This document shows, in pieces, positions 1 to 8,621 of a DNA stretch of 34,214 nucleotides (its first letter is position 1; every line of letters begins with the position of its first letter). The stretch covers positions 1-34,214 of the forward strand of contig DLHP01000040.1 in NCBI GenBank assembly GCA_002483285.1. Reading direction: 5' to 3'. The stretch is from Flavobacterium sp. UBA7665 (lineage in GTDB: Bacteria; Bacteroidota; Bacteroidia; Flavobacteriales; Flavobacteriaceae). A model generated the notes under the pieces. The model was given only the letters and a program-made list of their open reading frames with translations. It was not told the origin of the DNA and ran no database searches. A program made the position numbers and the translations under genes.

Positions 1-95
1 CGGCAGCGATAGCCCCGATTGTAGAGGAAATCCTTTTTGTTTTTTCTTTAAAAACAAAAAGATTGAAACGGAAAGCGGGAAACAGCTTCTAAAAA
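1..95 (-). ncRNA. structured intergenic element, copy A (left end may be cut)
   Basis: A perfect 12-bp inverted repeat (CTTTTTGTTTTT at 33-44, AAAAACAAAAAG at 50-61) with a 5-nt loop sits between conserved flanks. The flanks GGAAATCC (25-33 region) and AAAAGATTG (57-65 region) recur in copies at 27011-27149 and 31808-31895. Read on the minus strand the loop is AAAGA, identical to the loop of copy C. The element may be a structured RNA of the Flavo-1 type described from flavobacteria, or a repeat; that assignment is inference. It may continue to the left of the window. Confidence 0.5.
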
Positions 96-108
96 AATCG
101 AAAAATAC

Positions 109-116
109 TATATTTG
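109..116 (+). promoter_or_regulatory. -7 box TATATTTG of the regulator gene
   Basis: TATATTTG matches the Bacteroidota -7 consensus TAnnTTTG exactly. It would place the transcript start near 120-124, giving a very short leader before the TTG start at 133. No clear -33 TTTG box is seen at the usual distance. Confidence 0.5.
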
Positions 117-132
117 ATAAAAATACATCATT

Positions 133-2871
133 TTGAAACGCCACTACATCAAACTCCTCCTATCGCTATTTTGCGTTATTACCACTTACGCCCAGGAATT
201 GCTGCCGTTTACAGAAAATTACAGCAAGTCTGATTACCAAGGTGACAACCAGATTTGGAACGTGGTGCAAGGACAGGACAAGGCGATGTATTTTGCCAAT
301 AACCATTACTTTTTACGCTACGACGGCGTGAAATGGGAAAAGAACACGCTACCCAACCGCACCATCATCCGGTCGGTGCTTGCCGTACACGATAGGGTAT
401 ATTGCGGTTCTTACAAGGAGTTTGGCTACTGGTATCGCAAGGACGGCCGGATGCATTACGTGTCTATTTCTAAAGACAGGAAGTTGTTCAGCGACAATGG
501 CAATGAAGAAATCTGGAAGATATTATTGGTGGGGAACAAAGTGTATTTCCAGTCGTTCAACGAGGTTTACATTTACGAGCAGGGAATGATTGCCAAGGTC
601 AAGCTGCCTTTCCAGATTTCGTATTGTTTTGAGGTTGGCGGCAAGCTGCTTTTTGCTTCCATCCGTGACGGCATCTACAAAATGCAGGGCAAACGGTTTG
701 TCAAGATAGACGCTTGGGCCGGCATAGCCGACAACGTAGTGCACGCCATAGAACGCAACAAACAAAAGACCTTCATTTTCACCCAGAAGAACGGCGTTTT
801 CGTTGCCGATGGGAAGTCTGTCACACCTTGGGCACATCCGCTCAACGCGCTACTCAAGACCTCGATCATCAATACAGCAAAATTCATCAACGACCACAAA
901 CTCATTATTGGCACGGCGAGCAAAGGGGTTTTTAGTATTGACCTGCGCGATAGCTCGTACCTCAATATCAACCGTGACAATGTGCTCATGAATAACTCCA
1001 TCCTGAGTATCGGGTTTGACGACGAGAATGATTTGTGGTTGGGGTTGGACAATGGTATCGCGCACATCGAAATCAATTCACCGATTGCATTGTTCTCTGA
1101 CAATTCGGGGGTATTGGGATCGGTGTACTCTGTAGCGATGACGCCTGGCGGTTATCTGTTGGCGTCTAACCACGGCATCTTTAAATATAAGGACAAGAAC
1201 CTGTCTATGTTTGGCGGTTCGCAAGGGCAGGCCTGGAACATCAGCAAAGTGGGCAGCCGTTATCTGGTGGGGCACAATGAAGGTACTTTCTTGTTCGATA
1301 ACGCCTCGTTGTCTAAAATAAATAACGTAAGCGGCGGCTGGAACCTGAGCAAAAGCAACCTTGATGAAACGTTCTTACAGGCGACTTACAGTGGTGTCGT
1401 GGTGTACGATGGAAAAAATTTGTCACAACATAGACAGATTCGGGATTTCTATAAGCCCATCAAATATGTCACACAGAACAAGCGCCATGAGGTTTGGGCG
1501 GCCGATAATTACCGTGGCTTGTATCGGGTGCTTTATGACGACAATTTCAAGGCGGTCAAGATTGAAAATGTGAGCCAGCAAAACAGGCTTACCAATGATT
1601 TTGGGGTAAAGATTTTTGAGTTCCGCAATGAAGTACTGTTCTTGATAGACCATGGCTGGTACACCTATAATTCGATTACCGGACAGCTCGAAAAGAATGC
1701 GCTTTTTGAAGCCAATTTCAAGAACATCACCGATATTGTCGCCATTGATGAGAATAATTTCCTGATTCTACAGTCGGGACTTTTGTACCTGATCCAATCG
1801 GTGAACCAAAAGTTCGTCTGGAATTTCATCCAGGAAAAATACTACCGCGGCAAAATCATCAATGACAACCTGACCGTTTTTCGCGAAAAGGATCGTTACC
1901 TGCTCAATCTCGATGACGGCTTCATTTCTTTAAAGCTCAATAAGAGACGAAACGAATTGCACGCGATAAAAACGGAGGCTTTCAGCCAGGGAAATTTAAT
2001 TGGCAATGGAGACAAAATCCCTTACAACACTGAGTTGGAACTGCACGTGATTTCTGGTTTGTATGGCTCATCAAAACCCAACTTGTTTTGCCGGGTAGAC
2101 GATTCCGGGATCAGCCCGGTGAAAGACGGTGCGATTGTACTCAATAACCTGGGTAGCGGCCGCCACAAGGCAAGGATTTACTACAACGATGGCATGAAGT
2201 TCAAGGAAATACTGAACTACGAATTCAGAGTGGCCAAGCCATGGTACTTTTCTATTTGGATGATTTTGGTGTACTTATTTGTGATCGCCTTTATATGGGT
2301 ACTTTATTACCGCTGGAGTAAGATCAGGTACAACCAAAGACTGGAGCTGCGCGAGGAAGAATTGCGGCACCAAAAGAAAATACTTGAAATTGAACTCAAG
2401 GCCGAGAATGAGCTCAACATCCAGGAATATGAAAAACACATCCTGGAACTCGAAATCCAGAGTAAGTCGTCGGAAGTGGCCGGCAAGTCGCTGTCTATTG
2501 CCAAACAGAGTGAGATGATTGAAAACATCCAGCAAATCCTGGAGAGTGAATCGGATATCAATCGTTTGAAAAGTGAAATCCGCAAGGCCATTAAAATCAA
2601 TGCGGTCAATAAACATGAATGGCAGATTTTTGAGAACAATCTCAACCAGATTCACAATGAATTCATCGTTAGCCTTTCAAAGAAGTATCCCAACCTTACT
2701 TCAAAAGACATCAAGCTTTGCGTTTACCTAAAGATGAATTTGTCATCAAAAGAAATTGCGCCACTCATGAATATCTCGTTTAGAGGTGTTGAGTTACACC
2801 GCTACCGTTTGAGGAAAAAGCTAGGTCTCAGCCAAGATGAAAACCTCAATAAGTTTATGCTTTTAGTATGA
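133..2871 (+). CDS. SusR-like membrane-spanning transcriptional regulator (propeller sensor, Y_Y_Y domain, HTH)
   Basis: This is probably the glycan sensor and activator of the downstream SusC/SusD locus. Residues 1-20 form a signal peptide ending at TYAQ. Residues about 20-610 hold repeats of the two-component-regulator propeller type (for example the IWNVVQGQDKAMYFA and LWLGLDNGIAHI segments), followed by a Y_Y_Y-type Ig-like domain at about 640-700. One transmembrane helix lies at about 702-728, then a Glu/Lys-rich coiled coil at about 735-830. A LuxR/GerE-like helix-turn-helix lies at about 855-900 (SSKEIAPLMNIS, RYRLRKKLGL). No histidine kinase or receiver domain is present, so it resembles SusR rather than a hybrid two-component system. 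The start is TTG: it is the only start giving a clean signal peptide, and it lies 17 nt after a consensus -7 box. The ligand is unknown. Confidence 0.88.
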   Translation: MKRHYIKLLLSLFCVITTYAQELLPFTENYSKSDYQGDNQIWNVVQGQDKAMYFANNHYFLRYDGVKWEKNTLPNRTIIRSVLAVHDRVYCGSYKEFGYWYRKDGRMHYVSISKDRKLFSDNGNEEIWKILLVGNKVYFQSFNEVYIYEQGMIAKVKLPFQISYCFEVGGKLLFASIRDGIYKMQGKRFVKIDAWAGIADNVVHAIERNKQKTFIFTQKNGVFVADGKSVTPWAHPLNALLKTSIINTAKFINDHKLIIGTASKGVFSIDLRDSSYLNINRDNVLMNNSILSIGFDDENDLWLGLDNGIAHIEINSPIALFSDNSGVLGSVYSVAMTPGGYLLASNHGIFKYKDKNLSMFGGSQGQAWNISKVGSRYLVGHNEGTFLFDNASLSKINNVSGGWNLSKSNLDETFLQATYSGVVVYDGKNLSQHRQIRDFYKPIKYVTQNKRHEVWAADNYRGLYRVLYDDNFKAVKIENVSQQNRLTNDFGVKIFEFRNEVLFLIDHGWYTYNSITGQLEKNALFEANFKNITDIVAIDENNFLILQSGLLYLIQSVNQKFVWNFIQEKYYRGKIINDNLTVFREKDRYLLNLDDGFISLKLNKRRNELHAIKTEAFSQGNLIGNGDKIPYNTELELHVISGLYGSSKPNLFCRVDDSGISPVKDGAIVLNNLGSGRHKARIYYNDGMKFKEILNYEFRVAKPWYFSIWMILVYLFVIAFIWVLYYRWSKIRYNQRLELREEELRHQKKILEIELKAENELNIQEYEKHILELEIQSKSSEVAGKSLSIAKQSEMIENIQQILESESDINRLKSEIRKAIKINAVNKHEWQIFENNLNQIHNEFIVSLSKKYPNLTSKDIKLCVYLKMNLSSKEIAPLMNISFRGVELHRYRLRKKLGLSQDENLNKFMLLV

Positions 2872-2900
2872 AAAATCATAAACTACTACGTTTTCGTATA

Positions 2901-3038
2901 GATGTTGGCTACATCAATACTACATCATCTGGTTTTGATAACCTGTAAAAAATCCTTTGATACATTGGTATGGGAGGTTTTCTGAGTTGCGAATGGGTTG
3001 ATGTATTAATGTTGTAATACCTAAACCGCCACTACATC
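2901..3038 (+). promoter_or_regulatory. repeated CTACATC boxes upstream of susC, candidate regulator sites
   Basis: Three copies of CTACATC lie in the gap before susC, at 2909-2915, 2920-2926 and 3032-3038; the last two extend to ACTACATC. The first two are 11 bp apart, one helical turn. GATGT occurs in inverted orientation at 2901-2905 and 3000-3004. The copy at 3031-3038 ends 12 bp before the -7 box, where an activator could contact RNA polymerase. Binding by the regulator at 133-2871 is inference. Confidence 0.4.
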
Positions 3039-3050
3039 GTTGTAATTGTT

Positions 3051-3058
3051 TAGATTTG
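3051..3058 (+). promoter_or_regulatory. -7 box TAGATTTG of the susC promoter
   Basis: TAGATTTG matches TAnnTTTG exactly and lies 25 nt before the susC ATG. A recognisable -33 TTTG is missing; an ACTACATC box lies there instead, as expected of an activator-dependent promoter. Confidence 0.55.
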
Positions 3059-3083
3059 AGTAGCAAAATTTTAACATACACTT

Positions 3084-6083
3084 ATGAAAAGCTACATCCG
3101 ATTAACAGTTTTATTACTTTTTTCTTCCTTATTGTCGCAATTACATGCCCAGGGAATAGCAGGAAAAGTGTCTGACGAAGATAGTCTGCCAATGCCTGGT
3201 GTAAATGTTACGGTTCCAAACTCCAATGTATCGTCGGTAACCGATTTCGATGGTAATTTTTCTATTGACGTCGCTGCCGGAACTCCGCTTAAGTTTTCAA
3301 TGGTTGGTTACGAAACGGTAACCGCGCCCGCCTCACCGGCCATGCAGGTCAAACTCAAGGCAGCGAACAAAACACTTGAAGAGGTGGTAGTGATTGGTTA
3401 TGGTACCAGGAAGAAAGGCGCGATCACGGGATCGGTCTCGCAAATTAAGTCAGAGGAGATTTTGAAACAACCCGCGCGCTCGGCCATACAAGGAATCCAA
3501 GGAAAAGCTGCGGGTATTAACGTCATAACAAACGATGAACCGGGTGCCAACCCGACAGTTTATATCCGTGGAATTGGAACGCTGCTCGATGGAAGGGGTG
3601 CCTTGTACGTGATTGACGGCGTTGAATCGGGTGGTCTTAACGGGTTAAGTTCTAATGATATCGCTACAATTGATGTGCTTAAAGATGGGGCGTCTTTGGC
3701 CATATACGGACAAAAAGGTTCCAACGGTGTCATATTGATTACTACCAAAAAAGGGAAGAAAGGTGATGTGAAAATTACTTATGACTCGTTTTTTGGAGAA
3801 AAACAAATCCTTAACAAAGTGAAAATGGCCGATTCGTATCGCTACGCTTACTACAACAATACGGCTTTGGGTTCTTCTACCTATTATAACTTTAACCAGC
3901 CCGTAAATACTGACTGGCTTGCGGCGATTACCAGGAAAGGTGAAGTAACCAACAACGCAGTGTCTATTTCTGGCGGAGGTGAAAATGTCAATTTCTACCT
4001 CGGCCTGTCGCACTACACCGAGAAAGGAATTCTTGATGGTACGCAATATAAAAGAACTAACGTCATCAGCAAAAACGACTATCAGTTTTCAAGCCGTTTG
4101 AAGGTAACACAATCTATAAATGTTTCGGTGTCAAATAATACTCCCAAGCCGTTGGGCGCCTTTACCAGTGCATACAAGCAATCTCCAATAATCCCGGTTC
4201 GATACCCCAATGGCCAGTTTGGTGTGCCATTTGTAAACCCAACGACCGGTTTGAATGACATCACCGGGAACGTGATGAATAACGTAGGGAACCCGGTTGC
4301 ACAACTATACTACAACAACGAAAAAAACAGGAATGTAACAATATTTGGAGCGATTGGTGCAGAGCTAGAGCTATTCAAGAGCCTGAAGTTTAATACCAAT
4401 TTTGGAGCAACCGCGGATTGGGGCAAAGGGTACACCTTTACACCAAATCGCCAGATTGGCCTGTCGCAGAATCCCTCGCTGACCGAACAGCAGTATATCG
4501 CAAATAATCCCAATGAGCCCATCAATACACTTGAACAGCGAAGAAGCGATTTCTTTGACTGGAACTGGGACAACTATTTCACCTACAAAAAAAGCATCGG
4601 CGACCACAATTTGACTGTCGTGGCCGGTATATCCAGGACGACAAAAAACACCTTTGAAGAGTTAAAGGCGACACGCTATAACGTTCCGGCACAATCTAAT
4701 TATTGGTATCTTAATCTATCCGAAAATAATGAGGAAGTGCTCCCTGAGCGGGTAATCTATAATCTTCACAATACACCTATAGTGTCGCTCGCTTATTTCG
4801 GAAGGTTAGAATACAGTTTTATGGATAAATACCTATTATCGGGGTCGGTTAGAAGGGAAGGCATCAGCGTATTCCAATCAAATAAAACCTGGGCTTTCTT
4901 TCCCGCGGTATCCGTTGGATGGGTAGTTAGCAAAGAAAATTTCATGAAGGATGTTAGCTTTATCAACCAATTGAAGTTGCGTGGAGGTTATGGCGAAGTG
5001 GGCAACGGTGCCGGCGCAGCATATAACTATACTTCTTTTAACTCGAGTAATTATCCAACAGGAAATGTTTCGCAGCCGGGTTCGAATGTAGCAGCGAAAG
5101 TAGACCCGAATTTAACTTGGGAAACTGTTGCAGAGACAGACTTCGGTCTCGACTTTATCATTGCCAACAACCATCTTTCTGGTAGTTTCGACGTTTACAA
5201 CAGGAGATCAGAAGATGTTAAACTTTTTGTGCAACTTCCTTTTGTATATTCTGATGGTGAAACCCTCGCTAATGCTGGGCTGATCACAAATAAAGGAATC
5301 GAGGCCACTTTGAGATGGGATGGTTCGATTGGTGGCAATTTCAAATATTGGATTGGCGGGAATTATTCCCGTAATAAAAATGAACTTGCCGAGTCGCGAA
5401 ATCAGTTCTTAGTAAACAAGACCGGAGGCGACACAGGAAATGGCAAGTACACCAAAATCGTTAAAGTCGGCGACCCTATCGGATCATTTTATGTCTTCCA
5501 GCAAATGGGCTACGATGCAGACGGCGCGCCGCTTTACAATGATATGGTAGATGGTGTTGCCGGACTCACAGACAACGACCGTGTCAATGCCGGATCTTAC
5601 CTGCCAGAGTACACCTACGGTCTCAATGTAGGGTTCAATTATAGAAACATTGATTTTTCGGTAGACACCTACGCAGTTGGAGGCAACAAAGTCTACAACG
5701 GAAAAAAGGCGCAGCGGTTTGGTGGGGAGAATGTAGAATACGACATCCTTGACAGTTTCTGGACGCCTTCAACGCCCAATGCCGAGAATCCAAAACCGTC
5801 GAATGAAATCCCACAACCTTCTACTTACTATATAGAGGATGGTTCGTTTTTCAGGATTAATAATATTACCTTGGGGTACACTTTCTCAAAAATGATCAAG
5901 GCGGTAGATAAGGTCAGGATTTATGCCACCGCAGTCAATCCGTTTATTTTTACCAATTACTCTGGTTATTCTCCCGAGCTGGTGGGCGGAGACAACGGAA
6001 ATCCATTGCAAAGGGCCGGTATCGAAGTCGATGCGTATCCAACCAACAAAACTTTTTTAGTAGGCGCAAGTGTTACTTTCTAA
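3084..6083 (+). CDS. SusC/RagA-family TonB-linked outer-membrane glycan importer
   Basis: This is the 22-strand TonB-dependent transporter that imports oligosaccharides across the outer membrane together with its SusD partner. A signal peptide covers residues 1-22 (ending LHAQ). A carboxypeptidase-regulatory-like domain follows at about 24-95 (GIAGKVSDEDSLPMPGVNV). The TonB-box region EEVVVIGYG comes next, then a plug domain at about 110-225 with family signatures ALYVIDGV, IDVLKDGAS and NGVILITTKKG. The rest is barrel and ends in the terminal Phe expected of an outer-membrane protein (GASVTF). Its 999 aa are typical of the family. The ATG lies 25 nt after a consensus -7 box, and susD follows after 12 nt, so the two are cotranscribed. 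The substrate cannot be read from the sequence; enzymes further down suggest a glucan. Confidence 0.95.
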   Translation: MKSYIRLTVLLLFSSLLSQLHAQGIAGKVSDEDSLPMPGVNVTVPNSNVSSVTDFDGNFSIDVAAGTPLKFSMVGYETVTAPASPAMQVKLKAANKTLEEVVVIGYGTRKKGAITGSVSQIKSEEILKQPARSAIQGIQGKAAGINVITNDEPGANPTVYIRGIGTLLDGRGALYVIDGVESGGLNGLSSNDIATIDVLKDGASLAIYGQKGSNGVILITTKKGKKGDVKITYDSFFGEKQILNKVKMADSYRYAYYNNTALGSSTYYNFNQPVNTDWLAAITRKGEVTNNAVSISGGGENVNFYLGLSHYTEKGILDGTQYKRTNVISKNDYQFSSRLKVTQSINVSVSNNTPKPLGAFTSAYKQSPIIPVRYPNGQFGVPFVNPTTGLNDITGNVMNNVGNPVAQLYYNNEKNRNVTIFGAIGAELELFKSLKFNTNFGATADWGKGYTFTPNRQIGLSQNPSLTEQQYIANNPNEPINTLEQRRSDFFDWNWDNYFTYKKSIGDHNLTVVAGISRTTKNTFEELKATRYNVPAQSNYWYLNLSENNEEVLPERVIYNLHNTPIVSLAYFGRLEYSFMDKYLLSGSVRREGISVFQSNKTWAFFPAVSVGWVVSKENFMKDVSFINQLKLRGGYGEVGNGAGAAYNYTSFNSSNYPTGNVSQPGSNVAAKVDPNLTWETVAETDFGLDFIIANNHLSGSFDVYNRRSEDVKLFVQLPFVYSDGETLANAGLITNKGIEATLRWDGSIGGNFKYWIGGNYSRNKNELAESRNQFLVNKTGGDTGNGKYTKIVKVGDPIGSFYVFQQMGYDADGAPLYNDMVDGVAGLTDNDRVNAGSYLPEYTYGLNVGFNYRNIDFSVDTYAVGGNKVYNGKKAQRFGGENVEYDILDSFWTPSTPNAENPKPSNEIPQPSTYYIEDGSFFRINNITLGYTFSKMIKAVDKVRIYATAVNPFIFTNYSGYSPELVGGDNGNPLQRAGIEVDAYPTNKTFLVGASVTF

Positions 6084-6095
6084 TCATAAATTAAG

Positions 6096-7559
6096 ATGAA
6101 AAAAATACTCACATACAGATCATTATTAGGCGTTTTCTTAGTTGCTTCTGCATTTATTTCTTGCGAGGACGATTTGAACGTAGATCCAAACGAGAAAATA
6201 AGCGAAACCGATTTGCTCAACAATCCGGCTAAAGCCACACAGCTCGTTATCGGTGTATACGACAAAATGCTCGATTATGATATGAACTCCTTTTCTTGGA
6301 TTGGTATTACAAGTATTACTTCCGATGATGCCGACAAAGGATCCACCGCAGGCGATTCGGGTGCCGATAAAAACAAGCTCGACAACTTAACTTTCGCCTC
6401 GTCGGATGTATCGTTCAATGACGTGTGGAAAGCCCGTTATACCGGTATCGGTCGCGCCAACGCCACCTTGTTTTACCTCGAGAAACTCAATATTGATCCT
6501 ACTCTCAAAAGTCGTCTGATTGGCGAAGTAAAGTTTCTACGGGCGCTTTGGTATTTTGACCTTGTACGTTGTTTTGGCGGCGTGCCGATTGTGGTGAACT
6601 ACGATGTAGACATCAGCGACACAGAAACCATACTCAATACCGCGTACACCCGTAAAAGCAAACAGGAAACCTACGCCCAGATTGAACTCGATTTGCTCGA
6701 TGCCATCAACCGACTGCCAATGAAAGGCCAATATGCGCCTACAGAAATGGGCCGCGCTACCAAAGGCGCTGCACAAGGATTGTTGGCCAAAGTATACCTT
6801 TATGAGGAAAAATACGTCCAGTCATTTGACATGGCGGGGCAGGTAATGGGTTCAGGACAATACGGTCTTTTAACCGATTATGCCCAGGTATGGCGTGAAG
6901 CTGGCGAGAACGGACAAGAATCTATCTTTGAAGTACAAGCCATTTCAGGAAATGGTATCCAAAGTTATTCGTATGTACAGGAACCACGTGGTACGCCCGA
7001 TTTGGGTTGGGGATTCAACACACCGTCGTTGAGCCTTACCAATTCATATGAGCCAGGCGATTTACGGAAAGACGCCACAATCATGTTCATCCCATCTACC
7101 TTGTGGGACGGTTTTGTGGCTCCGGCAACGCTAAACAATCCGCGTTACAACTACAAAGCGTACCAAAGCAGGATTGCCGAATCACCGTTTACCGACCGTG
7201 AGCAAAGCGCCAAGAACCTAAGGATACTCAAATACAGCGATATTTTATTGATTCGTGCCGAAGCCGCGTATCGCATAGGGAACACCTCAGAAGCTTTGGC
7301 GCAGGTCAATGTTATCCGCACCCGTGCCGGTTTACCGCAAGCCGTTACAGTTACCTTGCAATCTATATGGAACGAAAGGCGCTGGGAAATGGCCATGGAG
7401 CACGACCGCTGGTTTGATTTGGTCAGGACCGGACAGGCTTTGTCTGCAATGGCGGCCAATGGCAAAACCTTTATTCCGGGAACCCATGAAGTTTTCCCGA
7501 TTCCGCAACAACAGATTACTGCCAGCAGCAACAGGTTGCAGCAGAATCCAGGCTACTAA
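6096..7559 (+). CDS. SusD/RagB-family surface glycan-binding lipoprotein
   Basis: This protein caps the SusC barrel and binds glycan at the cell surface. The signal peptide ends in a lipobox with Cys23 as the lipid-attachment site (SAFISC), followed by acidic residues (EDD) fitting surface export. The SusD fold shows in the N-terminal helices (FLRALWYFDLVRCFGGVP at about 148-165) and in the C-terminal signatures KNLRILKYSDILLIRAEAAYR, INVIRTRAGLP-like VNVIRTRAGLP, and NERRWEMAMEHDRWFDLVRTG. It ends with the usual LQQNPGY. The 487 aa are normal for the family. It follows susC by 12 nt and precedes the LamG lipoprotein gene by 52 nt. Confidence 0.95.
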   Translation: MKKILTYRSLLGVFLVASAFISCEDDLNVDPNEKISETDLLNNPAKATQLVIGVYDKMLDYDMNSFSWIGITSITSDDADKGSTAGDSGADKNKLDNLTFASSDVSFNDVWKARYTGIGRANATLFYLEKLNIDPTLKSRLIGEVKFLRALWYFDLVRCFGGVPIVVNYDVDISDTETILNTAYTRKSKQETYAQIELDLLDAINRLPMKGQYAPTEMGRATKGAAQGLLAKVYLYEEKYVQSFDMAGQVMGSGQYGLLTDYAQVWREAGENGQESIFEVQAISGNGIQSYSYVQEPRGTPDLGWGFNTPSLSLTNSYEPGDLRKDATIMFIPSTLWDGFVAPATLNNPRYNYKAYQSRIAESPFTDREQSAKNLRILKYSDILLIRAEAAYRIGNTSEALAQVNVIRTRAGLPQAVTVTLQSIWNERRWEMAMEHDRWFDLVRTGQALSAMAANGKTFIPGTHEVFPIPQQQITASSNRLQQNPGY

Positions 7560-7611
7560 CTTTACTAACTTTTTTAATATTAACTTAATTCAAATTTAAA
7601 TTTTAAACATT

Positions 7612-8532
7612 ATGAAAACAATGAAATTAACGGGTTTCACCTTAGCGATCGCTGTAGGTCTTGGTGTATTTGCAGGTTGTAGTTCAGACGACAACAACAA
7701 CAATTTTACCTTGCCTCCAATCGGTGGTTACAACAATTCAAACGAGGTTGGTGCTGCCGATTTGGTTGCTTATTGGCCATTGAACGGTTCTGGTGTAGAG
7801 ACCAAATCAAACACTTCACCTTCAAATTCAGTAAATGCTACTTACGAAGCAGGTGCAAAAGGGCAAGGTGTGAAGCTCAATGCCGGCTACCTTGCTTACC
7901 CTGAAATCGCTGCTTTGGGAACCTCTACAGGGAACATGACCGTAAGTTTGTGGGCAAAAGTGACCAACAATGGAGGACCAGGTGCGGTAAATGCGCACCC
8001 ATCAATGTTGTTCAGCATGTCAAGACCAGCAGAATGGGCAGGAAACTTTAACCTCTTTGCAGAAACAGGACAAGGTAGGGATGCTGCCAATGACACACTG
8101 GTTATGAAAGCGTTGATCGTGACTAAAATGGCCGACAACTCTCCAAACTTCCAGGACGTCATCAATTCACCAAACCCAAGCGCGGAAGACATCGCGAATG
8201 GACACGTTGGTAACGCCAACAAAAATGGTGGCAAATGGGCACACTACGTAGCAGTTTGGGACGGTACAGCAGGAACATTCAAATTGTATGCTAACGGCCA
8301 GAAAATTTCTAACCCGGCTTACGAGGTAAGAAACGGCGGAAACGCATTGCCATTGAATTTCTTCACACCAACAAAACCAATCATCGGAACATTCCAAACA
8401 GTTATTGACGGTAGCCCAGATTCTTGGCAACAAGCAGTTACTGCCAACATCGATGAGATCCGTGTATGGAAAAAAGTGTTGTCTGCAGCAGACATCAACT
8501 CATTGTATGAGCTAGAAAAAGCAGGTAGATAA
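7612..8532 (+). CDS. LamG/concanavalin-A-like surface lipoprotein (probable glycan-binding protein)
   Basis: This is a lipoprotein with Cys23 in the lipobox VFAGC. It is followed by SSDDNNNN, which resembles the acidic lipoprotein export signal that sends Bacteroidota lipoproteins to the cell surface. From about residue 48 (DLVAYWPLNG) to the C terminus (IDEIRVWKKVLSAADINSLYE) it has the pattern of a LamG-like jelly-roll domain, including GNMTVSLWAKV and WAHYVAVWDGTAGTFKLYANG. No catalytic motif of GH16 or another enzyme family was seen, so a binding role is inferred. Its position right after susD is where surface glycan-binding proteins usually lie. A strong terminator follows 19 nt after the stop. 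A second Met at residue 4 is a possible alternative start. Confidence 0.82.
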   Translation: MKTMKLTGFTLAIAVGLGVFAGCSSDDNNNNFTLPPIGGYNNSNEVGAADLVAYWPLNGSGVETKSNTSPSNSVNATYEAGAKGQGVKLNAGYLAYPEIAALGTSTGNMTVSLWAKVTNNGGPGAVNAHPSMLFSMSRPAEWAGNFNLFAETGQGRDAANDTLVMKALIVTKMADNSPNFQDVINSPNPSAEDIANGHVGNANKNGGKWAHYVAVWDGTAGTFKLYANGQKISNPAYEVRNGGNALPLNFFTPTKPIIGTFQTVIDGSPDSWQQAVTANIDEIRVWKKVLSAADINSLYELEKAGR

Positions 8533-8551
8533 TTTACCGCTATTAAACCAA

Positions 8552-8585
8552 ATATCCGGTGGTGAAACGCCGCCGGATATTTTTT
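8552..8585 (+). terminator. intrinsic terminator between the binding-protein and enzyme genes
   Basis: An 11-bp stem (ATATCCGGTGG at 8552-8562 with CCGCCGGATAT at 8570-8580, one G-U pair) and a 7-nt loop are followed by five T. It lies inside a cluster that all runs one way, so it likely reduces expression of the enzyme genes relative to susCD and the LamG gene. Confidence 0.8.
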
Positions 8586-8621
8586 CTTACCACATTTACA
8601 ATAATTCCTCAAACCTTTCAA

